Origin: Christiangramia oceanisediminis
GTDB lineage: Bacteria > Bacteroidota > Bacteroidia > Flavobacteriales > Flavobacteriaceae
Direction: 5' to 3'
Length of the DNA: 64,000 bases
Assembly: GCF_022570735.2 (NCBI RefSeq)
Contig: NZ_JANCNS010000002.1
Location: 868,001-932,000, forward strand
The position numbers and the translations under genes were made by a program. Below are positions 7,876 through 16,504 of the stretch, piece by piece (within the stretch, counting starts at the first letter, position 1; every line of letters begins with the position of its first letter). A model generated the notes under the pieces. It ran no database searches, was not told the DNA's origin, and worked only from the letters and a program-made list of their open reading frames with translations.

Positions 7876-8082
7876 ATGGAATTGAAATTAAAATCGGAGC
7901 TCACCTGCCCGAATTGTGGATATAAAAAGGAAGAGCTAATGCCCACAACTGCCTGTCAGTTTTTTTATGAATGTGAAAACTGTAAACAGGTTCTTAAGCC
8001 TAAAGAAGGGGACTGTTGTGTCTTTTGCTCTTACGGTTCGGTTGCCTGTCCGCCAATACAGGGGGGTTCTGCCTGTTGTTGA
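7876..8082 (+). CDS. GDCCVxC domain-containing protein
   Basis: A 68-residue cysteine-rich protein. The N-terminal CPNCGY and CENCKQ pairs look like a zinc ribbon, and the C-terminal part has the family signature GDCCVFCSYGSVACPPIQ followed by a terminal CC. Members of this family are small thiol-rich proteins found beside mercury resistance genes, and in some species one cysteine is selenocysteine; here all are Cys codons. A role as a cytoplasmic thiol buffer or metal donor to the reductase is an inference. It follows the reductase by 17 bases and is the last gene of the operon. Confidence 0.85.
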   Translation: MELKLKSELTCPNCGYKKEELMPTTACQFFYECENCKQVLKPKEGDCCVFCSYGSVACPPIQGGSACC

Positions 8083-8207
8083 AGAATAAAACGAGTATTG
8101 GAAAAACCAAATAAACTAAATTTTAAAAAAGTTGATTCTAATAATTGAAAGCAACAATAGCACTCTTTCGCTCATGTTCAGAAGGAATGCTGAAACCTGG
8201 GAAAATT

Positions 8208-8356
8208 AAGAAGCTATCTCAAAACCGTAAAGTATCCGTCATTCTGAATTTATTTCAGAATCTTTTCAATTTTAAATTAAATAATTATTAGACCCTGAAT
8301 CGTCCCGATAGCTATCGGGACAGGGTGACGAAAAAGAGGTTTTGAGACGGCTTCTT
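8208..8356. repeat. Composite inverted-repeat element (MITE- or REP-like) between convergent operons
   Basis: Outer arms at 8208-8226 and 8338-8356 match in 17 of 19 bases as an inverted repeat (AAGAAGC..TCTCAAAACC). Inside are CGTCATTCTGAATTTATTTC and, near the other end, a perfect 20-bp palindrome GTCCCGATAGCTATCGGGAC (8302-8321) framed by ACCCTG/CAGGGT. The nested symmetry, the lack of coding capacity and the position between two operon ends fit a non-autonomous repeat that also acts as a bidirectional terminator. Confidence 0.7.
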
Positions 8357-8372
8357 TTTATATTAATAAATT

Positions 8373-11300
8373 CTATTCAATTATATTTTGATTACCTGCA
8401 TTGTTATGGGTTACTAGTTCATACACACAAGGTATAACCACCAGATTCAGAATGGTTGCAGAAAGTAAACCACCCAAAATAACAACCGCCATAGGGCTTT
8501 GGATCTCACTACCCGGTTCACCTCCTTTTAAGGCTAGCGGAATAAGCGCCAAACCAGTTGTAAAAGCGGTCATCAGGATTGGATTCAGTCTATCTAACGC
8601 CCCGGTTTTTATAAGTTCATAACCTTTCCAACCTTCTTTTCTTAGATCTTCATATCTCGAAACGAGTAAGATTCCATTTCGGGTTGCTATTCCAAAGAGA
8701 CTTATAAATCCAATAGTAGAAGCTATACTTACAATTCCGGAAGTAAAGTAAACGATCAGGATTCCGCCAATAAGTGCCAATGGCAAATTGATAAGTACAA
8801 CAAATGCCAGCTTTACATTATTGAATTCAAAATAAAGCAATAAAAAGATCACAAAAATGGCTATCACGGCCGTGATTAAAAGCATTTGCGAAGCTCTTGA
8901 CTCACTTTCGAACTGCCCGCCATACTGTACCCTATAACCTTCCGGAATAGTCACCGAAGAATTTACAGTTTCCCGGATCTCTTCTACCGCACTTCTCAAG
9001 TCACGGCCCTGCACATTAGCGGCAACGACAATTTTACGCTGCACATCTTCCCTGCTTATGGTATTAGGGCTGCTAACCGAAGAAACTTGTGCCAGCTGCT
9101 CTAGTGGCACCTGTGATCCATTCGGCAGACCAATCAAAGCGGTTTTGATTTTCTCAATGCTATTTCTGAAACCTTCTTCATAACGTACCACCAGATCAAA
9201 ATACTTCTGTCCTTCATAGATCTCCCCTACTTCGTGTCCTGCAAAAGCCACATCCACCTGCACCATCAGCTGGCCAACTGTCATTCCGTAAGCGGAAAGG
9301 ATCTGACGTTTTGGAGTGATCTTGATTTGCGGTACTTCGATCTGCTGATCTACAGCTACATCGGCAAGTCCATCGATAGGTTTTATATTCTCCTCCACGC
9401 TTTTACCTATTTCATACAACTGTTGCAGATCAGGGCCAAAAATTTTGATCGCGATATTGGCCCTGGTTCCTGAGAGCATATGATCTATACGGTGGGCAAT
9501 AGGCTGTCCAAGGGTGATATTAACACCAGGAACGATGCTGAGTTTATTTCTAACATCTTCAAAAAATTCCTCCTTGGACTTATCTTCCAGGGTAAACGGG
9601 ACATCGATCTCGGCGGCATTCACCCCCTGGGCATGCTCGTCCAATTCGGCTCTTCCTGTTCTTCTGGTAACCACAGCAACTTCCGGCATCTCAAGCAACA
9701 ATTGCTCTACCTGTTTCCCGGTCTTATTGCTTTCTTCCAGCGACATTCCCGGAGGACCAACCACACTAATTACCATAGAACCCTCATTAAATTCCGGAAG
9801 AAAACTTCTTCCTAATTGAGTAAAGAGGGCAATACTCAGTAAAAAAGCGATCACTGTGACCGTTATCACTGTTTTGGGAATCCTTAATGCTCTATTTAGA
9901 ATATCAGCATAAGACTTCTGTAACCATCTTTCAACTTTAGTCCCTTCAGCCTGTTTCTTCAGCATCTTTTCCTTTTTCAGAAGATAGGTGCACAATACAG
10001 GAGTGACGGTTACCGCCACCACCAAAGAAGTCAGGACTGAAGTTATAAATGCTATTCCGAGAGGCTTCAGCAATCGCCCTTCCATTCCGCCAAGAAAAAA
10101 TAGCGGTACAAAAGAAACAATAATGATAAGTGTCGCAATGATGATCGAACTTCTAATTTCAACCGAAGCTTCCCTTACCACTGTAATAACCCCCTGCCTT
10201 TCAGCTTTTGGTTTTCGAATGTTCTCCCGAAGGCGTTTGTAAACGTTCTCAACATCAATGATGGCATCATCTACCAAAGCTCCAATTGCAATAGCCATAC
10301 CTCCTAAACTCATTGTATTGATGGTATACCCAAGCATTTTCAAAACAATTATTGACACCAGTAATGAAATTGGAATTGCCAGCAGCGAAATGAGGGTTGT
10401 ACGCCAGTTCATTAAGAAAATAAAGAGTACAATCACTACAAAAAATGCTCCTTCCAGCAGCGTCATATTAAGATTACTTATGGAAGCATCAATAAAATCG
10501 GCTTGTCGGAAGATCTGGCTTTTGATCTCTACGCTTTCAGGAAGACTGGTCTCCAGTTCGGCGATGGCTTCATCAAGCCTTTCTGTAAGCTCCAGTGTAT
10601 TCACATCGGGTTGCTTGGATATAGTGAGGATAACCGCCGGTTCTGCATTCAGGGAACCATCACCAATTTTATCGGCAGATCCAATTTGCACTTCAGCTAT
10701 ATCTTTGATCTTGATGCTCTGGCCATTTACCTGCTTGACCACAGCTTCTTCCAAATCTTCTAAAGCATAGGCTCTTCCATTTCCTTTAATGATATACTGA
10801 TTTCCATATTCATTCAGGAAACCACCCGGGGCGTTAGTATTCGCTTCCCGGACTTTCTCAGTAAGCTCTTCAAGGCTTACGTCGTAATATTTCATTTTTC
10901 CGGGATTAGCAAAAACCTGGTATTGCTTATAATCACCTCCAATCACCACTACGTTGGCAATCCCTCCGATAGCTTTAATACGCGGACGGATCTGCCAGTC
11001 TGATAATGTTCTTAACTCCATAGGGCTAAGACTGTCTGAAGTGACTCCCAGCAACATTACTTCTCCCATAATGGAAGAAATAGGTGCCATTGTGGGAGCA
11101 CCGATCCCACTGGGCAGGTTTTCACGAACCATTGGAATACGCTCACTTACGATCTGTCTGGCTTTATAAATATCGGTGCCCCAGTCGAATTCAACCCAAA
11201 CGATAGAAATTCCTGCCGCAGAAGAAGAACGAATCCTTCTCACATTTGGCGAGCCATTCATCGCGGTCTCAAGCTGGTAGGTCACTAGTTTCTCTACTTC

Positions 11301-11477
11301 TTCCGACTCCATACCGTGGGCTTCCGTAAGTATGGTCACAGTAGGTGCAGTAAGATCAGGGAATACATCTACGTTCATATTACGTGCGAGGTAAAACCCG
11401 GTAATACTCAGTACAACCGCTGCCAGAAGAACCAAAAGCCTGTTCTGAAGCGAAATTGATAATATTTTATTTAACAT
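8373..11477 (-). CDS. Heavy-metal efflux RND permease (CusA/CzcA family)
   Basis: This 1034-residue inner-membrane pump exports metal ions using the proton gradient. It has the two RND halves: a first helix, a large periplasmic loop, helices 2-6, and a duplicate. The proton-relay helix carries AIGALVDDAIIDVEN near residue 400, the acidic signature of HME-type pumps. The Met pair that marks Cu/Ag-specific CusA is not obvious, so the metal cannot be named. The adaptor gene ends 18 bases upstream, and adaptor, His-rich lipoprotein, TolC-like protein and pump lie in one minus-strand operon starting near 15019. It converges on the mercury operon across the 8208-8356 repeat. Confidence 0.92.
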   Translation of the reverse strand: MLNKILSISLQNRLLVLLAAVVLSITGFYLARNMNVDVFPDLTAPTVTILTEAHGMESEEVEKLVTYQLETAMNGSPNVRRIRSSSAAGISIVWVEFDWGTDIYKARQIVSERIPMVRENLPSGIGAPTMAPISSIMGEVMLLGVTSDSLSPMELRTLSDWQIRPRIKAIGGIANVVVIGGDYKQYQVFANPGKMKYYDVSLEELTEKVREANTNAPGGFLNEYGNQYIIKGNGRAYALEDLEEAVVKQVNGQSIKIKDIAEVQIGSADKIGDGSLNAEPAVILTISKQPDVNTLELTERLDEAIAELETSLPESVEIKSQIFRQADFIDASISNLNMTLLEGAFFVVIVLFIFLMNWRTTLISLLAIPISLLVSIIVLKMLGYTINTMSLGGMAIAIGALVDDAIIDVENVYKRLRENIRKPKAERQGVITVVREASVEIRSSIIIATLIIIVSFVPLFFLGGMEGRLLKPLGIAFITSVLTSLVVAVTVTPVLCTYLLKKEKMLKKQAEGTKVERWLQKSYADILNRALRIPKTVITVTVIAFLLSIALFTQLGRSFLPEFNEGSMVISVVGPPGMSLEESNKTGKQVEQLLLEMPEVAVVTRRTGRAELDEHAQGVNAAEIDVPFTLEDKSKEEFFEDVRNKLSIVPGVNITLGQPIAHRIDHMLSGTRANIAIKIFGPDLQQLYEIGKSVEENIKPIDGLADVAVDQQIEVPQIKITPKRQILSAYGMTVGQLMVQVDVAFAGHEVGEIYEGQKYFDLVVRYEEGFRNSIEKIKTALIGLPNGSQVPLEQLAQVSSVSSPNTISREDVQRKIVVAANVQGRDLRSAVEEIRETVNSSVTIPEGYRVQYGGQFESESRASQMLLITAVIAIFVIFLLLYFEFNNVKLAFVVLINLPLALIGGILIVYFTSGIVSIASTIGFISLFGIATRNGILLVSRYEDLRKEGWKGYELIKTGALDRLNPILMTAFTTGLALIPLALKGGEPGSEIQSPMAVVILGGLLSATILNLVVIPCVYELVTHNNAGNQNIIE

Positions 11478-11495
11478 CTAGTTTCTTTTTCAGGA

Positions 11496-12998
11496 TTAAT
11501 GATCATGGCCGTGTGCAGGAGTTGTACCGGACATAGAAGCCATTTTGACCTGGTAGAAACCTGTGGTTACCACAACTTCTCCAGCTTCAAGTCCGCTAAG
11601 AACCTGCGCGTGCTTACCATTTCGCTTCCCGATCTTTACAGGTCTTCTTTCGTAACTCTCGCCACCAGTTTGTACGATAACAGAATAATTTCCATAATCT
11701 TCCAGTAAAGCCGCTTCAGGAACTACAATTCCATTTTCAGCTTCACCCAGAGCAATCTGGACTTCAGTAAAACTACCTTCAGGCATTTCAACCACATCAT
11801 TTACCTTGATAAATACCGGGATCATCGGTTTTCGGTCTTCCACTTCCTTGCCTACCGAAATTATCGAGCTATCTGAACCTTCCACTTCCTTCCATTCTCC
11901 ATTTTCACTCTTGTACCACACGTTGGCAATTGATTCTTTACTTGGATTGTGAGAGGCACTTAACTGTGTTTTCAATATTCGTGATTTATCGGTCCCGACG
12001 GTGACAAGTTGTGCTCCCTGTTCCACATAATTTCCGTTAGAGGTACTGATGGATTTAATAAACCCGGCAAAGGGAGCTCTAATTTGCTTCCCGCCTGCGC
12101 CGTAATTAGAAGCAAGCGCCCGGTAATTCGCTTCGGCTACGCGAAAATCGCTTTCCACCTTTTCGAATTCCGCCTTGGGAACAATCTTATCCTCGTAGAG
12201 TTCTTTCTTCCGTTCATATTCCGCTTTGACCTGATCATATCTGGCTTTAGCCTGGGCAATCTCTGCCTGTACATTATTGGAAGAAAGTCCTTCACTGCTC
12301 AGGTTCATCAATAATTGCCCTCTTTTCACCTCGGTGCCTTCTGTAAGGTTTTCTGAAACAAAATTCACCATTCCATTAGCTCCTGCCGCCAGGGTCTTAT
12401 AAGTTCCCGGGGCAGCCTGCCAAATTCCGGAAGTATGAACAACATCATACACTTCTCCCTGTGTGACAGGTTCCGTCTGAAAATCGATTTTCCAGGCCTG
12501 CTCCTTTAAAAAGCTGATGCCGCCTTCTTCTGCTTCCGCTACATTCTTTGAAGCTTCTTCTGCAGAAGCATAAACCTGTACATCTTCGATCACGATTCTA
12601 TCTGAATACTCAGGAGTTTTCAGATCAAAGACCAGATCATAGGTTCCAGGCGTTTTCGGCTGTAAAGCGGGTGAAAAAATTCCTGGGGATGAAGGGGCAT
12701 CCACCTTATGGCGAATCCCGGTTTCTCCCTTAATAAGGCTCACCGTTACTGAACCTTTACGAACAGGTTGATGTTTGTCCAACACCGTAAAATGAGCTGC
12801 AAATTTGCTGGTTCTGCCTTCCACCAAAGCCGGAAATTCCACGAAAAGTTCTGTCTGGTTTGTCCAAATGGTTTTACTAATCGCAGGAACTTCGGAGCCT
12901 ACATGGTTTCCTTCTGCATCATGCGCGTGTTCTGCTTCCTCGTTATTTCCGCAGGAAAAAAGAAAAAGTGCGATGCATGTTATATAAATATATTTCAT
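11496..12998 (-). CDS. RND efflux periplasmic adaptor (CusB/CzcB-like lipoprotein)
   Basis: A 500-residue membrane-fusion protein linking the RND pump to the TolC-like channel. It opens with a lipoprotein signal (cleavage before Cys in FLFSCGNN) and a His-rich stretch (EHAHDAEGNH). An extra N-terminal beta domain of about 120 residues precedes the barrel-sandwich and helical-hairpin core, the latter being the charged segment around residues 225-285 (QAKARYDQVKAEYERKKEL). The C terminus is again His-rich (HGHDH), which suits metal capture from the periplasm. Length exceeds simple AcrA-type adaptors but fits CusB-like ones. Confidence 0.9.
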   Translation of the reverse strand: MKYIYITCIALFLFSCGNNEEAEHAHDAEGNHVGSEVPAISKTIWTNQTELFVEFPALVEGRTSKFAAHFTVLDKHQPVRKGSVTVSLIKGETGIRHKVDAPSSPGIFSPALQPKTPGTYDLVFDLKTPEYSDRIVIEDVQVYASAEEASKNVAEAEEGGISFLKEQAWKIDFQTEPVTQGEVYDVVHTSGIWQAAPGTYKTLAAGANGMVNFVSENLTEGTEVKRGQLLMNLSSEGLSSNNVQAEIAQAKARYDQVKAEYERKKELYEDKIVPKAEFEKVESDFRVAEANYRALASNYGAGGKQIRAPFAGFIKSISTSNGNYVEQGAQLVTVGTDKSRILKTQLSASHNPSKESIANVWYKSENGEWKEVEGSDSSIISVGKEVEDRKPMIPVFIKVNDVVEMPEGSFTEVQIALGEAENGIVVPEAALLEDYGNYSVIVQTGGESYERRPVKIGKRNGKHAQVLSGLEAGEVVVTTGFYQVKMASMSGTTPAHGHDH

Positions 12999-13014
12999 GT
13001 TAAATTTCTATTTT

Positions 13015-13290
13015 TTAATGATCTTCATGCTCGGTTCCGTCATCATGCGTATGATGATCAGATTCTTCATGCATTTCCAATGAATCCTCACCTACTTTAA
13101 ATTCTTCCTGCTCCATATGATCTCCTTCCATATGACTTCCATCTTCATTATGGGGATGTCCATGCGCATCTTCCTCATGAGTTTCGGTGCCTTCCTCATG
13201 CTCATGACCGTGATCCTCTTTGGCAGTATCTCTACATGCTGAAAATCCAAATACTAATATTGCTGCGAAAAATAAATTCCTGAAATTCAT
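13015..13290 (-). CDS. His/Glu/Asp-rich small lipoprotein of the metal efflux operon
   Basis: A 91-residue exported lipoprotein: signal peptide MNFRNLFFAAILVFGFSAC, then an almost wholly acidic and His-rich chain (for example HGHEHEEGTETHEED). No folded domain is visible. It lies between the TolC-like gene and the adaptor with gaps of 15 and 16 bases. The composition indicates loose binding of divalent metal in the periplasm, so it is probably a metal buffer or feeder for the pump; this is inferred, not known. Confidence 0.75.
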   Translation of the reverse strand: MNFRNLFFAAILVFGFSACRDTAKEDHGHEHEEGTETHEEDAHGHPHNEDGSHMEGDHMEQEEFKVGEDSLEMHEESDHHTHDDGTEHEDH

Positions 13291-13305
13291 ATTTTTAAAT
13301 TTTAA

Positions 13306-14490
13306 TTATAATTGATGTTTTAATAGGGTTGCTTTTAGCTGAAGGAGTTCTTTCTCCATTTCCAGCTTCTTATTGTAAGCCTGCCTGTAGAATTCAACTT
13401 CCCGGTAATAATCCAGAAAGGAAAGTTCACCAAGCTCGTAGGCTTTGAATAAAAGTTCTTCGGAATTCAGATCCTTGAAAGTCTCTTCGTATTCCTCAAA
13501 TTTTCTTTTTAATAATTGATATTGCTGATAGTTCTCCTGAAACCGGGTATAAAGTTCAGCGGTTTCGGCACCCGTATTGGCCTGGGTAAACTCGAGATTT
13601 GCTTTAGCTGCCTTCACTTTATTATTGCTATTCCATAGGGGAATTGAAAGGCCGCCTAAGAACCCGGAATAATTATTGGAATTCACTCCCTGATAATTAT
13701 AGCCTATGCTTAGGTTGGGAAGGATCTTATTCTTTTCCAGTTTTACCTGCTGCTCAGCCAAAGCTTCACGGGCAGTTAATTGCTGAACCTCTGCGTCTGC
13801 GGAAAGTTTTTCTTCCCATAGCCTCTGCATAGTTGCTAATTCAGAATCTTCCATCAACTGGATCTGATCTGTATTAACAGCATTTCCGCCATTTAATTTC
13901 TGAAGATTTAAAAGCGTATTCCTGATCTGGATATTAATCTGGTCTATTTCAAACTGTTCCTGCAACCAGGCTATTTTAGATTTATTGAGTTCCAAAATAC
14001 CGATCTGTTCGGCTTCAAATAAACGCCGGATCTGATCATAAACCTCTTTGGCCTGCTCAACTCTTTCCTGCTCCAGCTTCTTTCGCTTCTGCAGAATTTG
14101 TAGCTCCAAAAGCTGTTTTTTAGCATTTAAAAGTACTTCCTGCCGCACGGCATTATACTCAAACTCAAGTAGTTCTTTCTGCCTTTCTATCCTTTTGCTT
14201 CGGGCACTGTAAACGCTGGGGAATTCAAACCTCTGTGAGATTTGGTATTCTGAATAATTACCAGTCTCATGTTCTCCAAATGGAAGATAAAAGGCTGAAA
14301 CCTCAGGATCCTGAAGGTTGTTATCTGTCTTGTTGCTAAGGGTCTGACTGGCCATGTATGACTGGTAAGCCTTAAGCTGTCTGTTATTCCGGCTTATTTC
14401 ATCCAGAACACCTTTTACTCCGGGACTTTGAGCAAAAGAGCCAATAGAGATAAGGATTCCGCAAATAGCGGAAACTATATATCTGTACAT
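13306..14490 (-). CDS. TolC-family outer-membrane efflux protein (CusC/CzcC-like)
   Basis: A 394-residue outer-membrane channel with a signal peptide ending at FAQS. Two repeats of long amphipathic helices fill most of the protein (for example residues 95-160 and 270-390, with LELQILQKRKKLEQERVEQA), typical of the periplasmic alpha-barrel. It is slightly shorter than E. coli TolC, as usual for CzcC-type members. It is the first structural efflux gene of the operon that continues through the His-rich lipoprotein, adaptor and pump. Confidence 0.88.
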   Translation of the reverse strand: MYRYIVSAICGILISIGSFAQSPGVKGVLDEISRNNRQLKAYQSYMASQTLSNKTDNNLQDPEVSAFYLPFGEHETGNYSEYQISQRFEFPSVYSARSKRIERQKELLEFEYNAVRQEVLLNAKKQLLELQILQKRKKLEQERVEQAKEVYDQIRRLFEAEQIGILELNKSKIAWLQEQFEIDQINIQIRNTLLNLQKLNGGNAVNTDQIQLMEDSELATMQRLWEEKLSADAEVQQLTAREALAEQQVKLEKNKILPNLSIGYNYQGVNSNNYSGFLGGLSIPLWNSNNKVKAAKANLEFTQANTGAETAELYTRFQENYQQYQLLKRKFEEYEETFKDLNSEELLFKAYELGELSFLDYYREVEFYRQAYNKKLEMEKELLQLKATLLKHQL

Positions 14491-14563
14491 AAATTTTGAT
14501 TTTAGTTTAATCTATAAAACAAGGGTCTGCCTGCTGTTAAAAAACAACGGCACGACTTAGTGA

Positions 14564-15019
14564 TTAAACTAATTGGGGCGGTCCCCGAAGCGAGAGTAAG
14601 GATAAATAGGGATTGAAATAATGGTTGGGAGATTGATAAATTTTTAACTTCAGTGATTCCTGATCGATTAACACCCAATCTACATTATAAAATTCCTGAT
14701 CGGTTTTCTTTTTAATTTCTGTCTTTTGAAATCTGAAATTTTCCGAATGTTCTTTTAGAACGAGAATTTCACTGGAAGTAGAGGTATGAGAATGAATCGC
14801 TAATAAATAGGATAGAAAATCTCCTGAATTATTCTCTTCGTTCTTATCCTGGTGATGATGATCTTCACCTGAATGATGATGCGCAATCTCCTCTTTCTTC
14901 TCCTTATGTTCGTGATGTGCATGAGGTATGACCTGATGAAAGGACATCAGCATAAAAATGCTGAGAAGAAATAAGGCTTTTATTTGATTTTTGATTTGCA
15001 CAGAGTACAAAAATAGCAA
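14564..15019 (-). CDS. Exported His-rich protein
   Basis: A 151-residue protein with an N-terminal hydrophobic segment (residues 12-30) and then a dense His cluster (IPHAHHEHKEKKEEIAHHHS and GEDHHHQDK). The C-terminal half has no recognised fold and ends SLRGPPQLV. It sits 73 bases before the TolC-like gene in the same direction and probably leads the efflux operon. The composition suggests periplasmic metal binding or sensing; the function is not known. Confidence 0.65.
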   Translation of the reverse strand: MLFLYSVQIKNQIKALFLLSIFMLMSFHQVIPHAHHEHKEKKEEIAHHHSGEDHHHQDKNEENNSGDFLSYLLAIHSHTSTSSEILVLKEHSENFRFQKTEIKKKTDQEFYNVDWVLIDQESLKLKIYQSPNHYFNPYLSLLSLRGPPQLV

Positions 15020-15048
15020 TTTATAGCAGAGAATTGATAAATAATAAA

Positions 15049-15082
15049 ATAAACCATAAGAACCTTAGCCCTTATGGTTTAT
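15049..15082 (-). terminator. Intrinsic terminator of the DsrE/DoxX operon
   Basis: A perfect 12-bp inverted repeat, ATAAACCATAAG (15049-15060) and CTTATGGTTTAT (15071-15082), lies just after the DsrE stop. On the minus strand it is followed by TTTATTATTTA. It separates the sulfur block from the metal efflux operon. Confidence 0.7.
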
Positions 15083-15109
15083 ACTTCAATTAAATAAACA
15101 TCTAACTAT

Positions 15110-15532
15110 TTAGAGTTCTATACTCAAATAGCCTTTCTTTTGAAGTTGAAAATCATGCAAGATGCCATTGTCTACGACTTCAAGTTCCTCAGGAATATCT
15201 TCTTTACTGACTTTGAATTTTTTCAGAGAAAACCCACACACCACAATTTTAACGTGGGCTTTTTGAGCTTTTTCAATAAATTTTTTCATCATTTCCTTAT
15301 CAGTGAGATCTTCAACAGTCTTTCCGCAGATGATCGCCTGAAAATCGCCAAAGCTCTTCCCATCTTCTTCCGCCAGGGCTTCAGCCGTCAAAATTATTGG
15401 CTGGAGTTGGGGGATCTTTTTAGTGAGCACCACATAATTATGTGAGTGGTGATCCTGTTTGGAGGTTTGCGCGTTTAATACATTTGTGAACGTTAGTGTA
15501 AGGATAAATAATCCTAAAATTAGCTTTTTCAT
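15110..15532 (-). CDS. Exported DsrE/DsrF-like protein
   Basis: A 140-residue DsrE-fold protein with an N-terminal signal peptide (cleavage after VLNAQ). DsrE-type proteins carry sulfane sulfur on a cysteine. Two cysteines stand at strand ends: AIICGKTVEDL (about residue 68) and IVVCGFSLKKF (about 99), the latter at the usual DsrE active-loop position. Export is unusual for classical DsrEFH, which is cytoplasmic, and points to periplasmic sulfur handling. It is last in the operon after DoxX (4-base overlap) and the small PPPK protein, behind the operator at 16400-16413. Confidence 0.82.
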   Translation of the reverse strand: MKKLILGLFILTLTFTNVLNAQTSKQDHHSHNYVVLTKKIPQLQPIILTAEALAEEDGKSFGDFQAIICGKTVEDLTDKEMMKKFIEKAQKAHVKIVVCGFSLKKFKVSKEDIPEELEVVDNGILHDFQLQKKGYLSIEL

Positions 15533-15936
15533 AATTTTTCTTTTTTAAAAGTTTGAATATCGTTTAATATAAAAAACAGGAGTCCCCCTAAGATTGCTAT
15601 ATTTTTAAAAAGAGGTCCTAAAGTGTGAATTTGTCCAACCTGGACGGTTAATGTAATTGGTATAATAACAGCAGCAAGAGCTATCGCTGCCCAGCGTGTC
15701 TTAAAGCCAATCAGGAGAAAAAAGCCTGCAATCATCATTACTATTCCAGATATGATCACCAGGTACTCCGGATTCCCAAAAAAGTAGGCTATACCTTTAA
15801 ACCTTGCCTGATCAATTCGGTTTAATGTCTTTTCAAGATTTAAAATATGATTAAAACTTGCTACTAAAAATATTCCGCTAAGTAATATGCGAAATAGCTG
15901 TACCGATCTATAGGATACAGAAATTTTTGCTTTCAT
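15529..15936 (-). CDS. DoxX-family membrane protein
   Basis: Four hydrophobic helices in about 135 residues match DoxX/DoxD, a family that includes the small subunit of archaeal thiosulfate:quinone oxidoreductase and many redox-linked membrane proteins. I prefer the ATG at 15936 (MKAKISVSYRSVQLF) because the first helix then starts at the usual distance; the open frame extends to a TTG at 16002, which would overlap the upstream gene. It overlaps dsrE by 4 bases. Given the TsdA-like and SoxB-like genes nearby, electron transfer from sulfur compounds to the quinone pool is a reasonable inference. Confidence 0.8.
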   Translation of the reverse strand: MKAKISVSYRSVQLFRILLSGIFLVASFNHILNLEKTLNRIDQARFKGIAYFFGNPEYLVIISGIVMMIAGFFLLIGFKTRWAAIALAAVIIPITLTVQVGQIHTLGPLFKNIAILGGLLFFILNDIQTFKKEKL

Positions 15937-15998
15937 TAATTTCAATAGTTTAGGTGTATAAATTAGTTTAGCATAACGTATATCTAAACCAGTTCTAG

Positions 15999-16361
15999 TC
16001 AAATCACCATTGAATATTTAGGAGGTGGGTATAATTTTTTAGAGTGGTCATTACTTTTTTGAAGTTTTCGATATTTGAATTGCTTATCTACAGAGTATGA
16101 AACTTCAGGAATATCTTTTCCTACAGGCTGTTGATAATTATTAGAACAGATCCTGGCTAGTTTCAATACATGCACCCGGGAAGAAGCTTTAAATTGGTAG
16201 CCCAATTTCTTCATATCGTCACTTTTCTTCTCACAAATAGGGTTTAATAGCACAATTTCATTAGTCTTAAGTAACAAACTAAATAATTCAGAATCTATGG
16301 TGATAAGTTTTCCGGAAAAAATCACCAGCATAATTATCGCTATATATTGTTTTATTAGCAT
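15999..16361 (-). CDS. Small exported protein with C-terminal PPPK (paralogue of 26049-26399)
   Basis: A 120-residue protein: an N-terminal hydrophobic helix (YIAIIMLVIFSGKLITIDSE), two Cys (CEKK and ARICSN), basic middle part, and the C terminus KLYPPPKYS. The product of 26049-26399 shares YIAII-x6-FGKLI-x2-DS at the N terminus and FVPPPK at the C terminus, so the two are paralogues. Both are first in operons preceded by a GTAAC-N4-GTTAC site at the same distance. No named family is recognised. An exported factor tied to sulfur metabolism is all that can be said. The -7 box lies only 8 bases before the ATG. Confidence 0.7.
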   Translation of the reverse strand: MLIKQYIAIIMLVIFSGKLITIDSELFSLLLKTNEIVLLNPICEKKSDDMKKLGYQFKASSRVHVLKLARICSNNYQQPVGKDIPEVSYSVDKQFKYRKLQKSNDHSKKLYPPPKYSMVI

Positions 16362-16369
16362 ATGAATTT

Positions 16370-16415
16370 CAAATATATAAGAAATGATATCTACGCCATG
16401 TAACCTTTGTTACAT
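16370..16415 (-). promoter_or_regulatory. Crp/Fnr-type operator and -7 box of the DoxX/DsrE operon
   Basis: The operator core GTAACCTTTGTTAC is at 16400-16413, within ATGTAACCTTTGTTACAT (16398-16415). On the minus strand a perfect -7 box TATATTTG lies at 16370-16377, 33 bases centre to centre from the operator. That puts the site near -41, the class II activator position. Confidence 0.75.
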
Positions 16416-16437
16416 AAAAAAGATGTCTTCAGTTTAT

Positions 16438-16481
16438 GTAACAATCGTTACTGAATATCTCTTTATATAGTCTTATATTGA
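16438..16481 (+). promoter_or_regulatory. Crp/Fnr-type operator and -7-like box of the DUF302 gene
   Basis: GTAACAATCGTTAC at 16438-16451 is a second copy of the operator, facing the DUF302 gene. At the same 33-base centre spacing is TATATTGA (16474-16481), which keeps the TAnnTT part of the -7 box but not the final TG. Confidence 0.65.
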
Positions 16482-16504
16482 AACTTAATTAAAAAATAAA
16501 AGCT

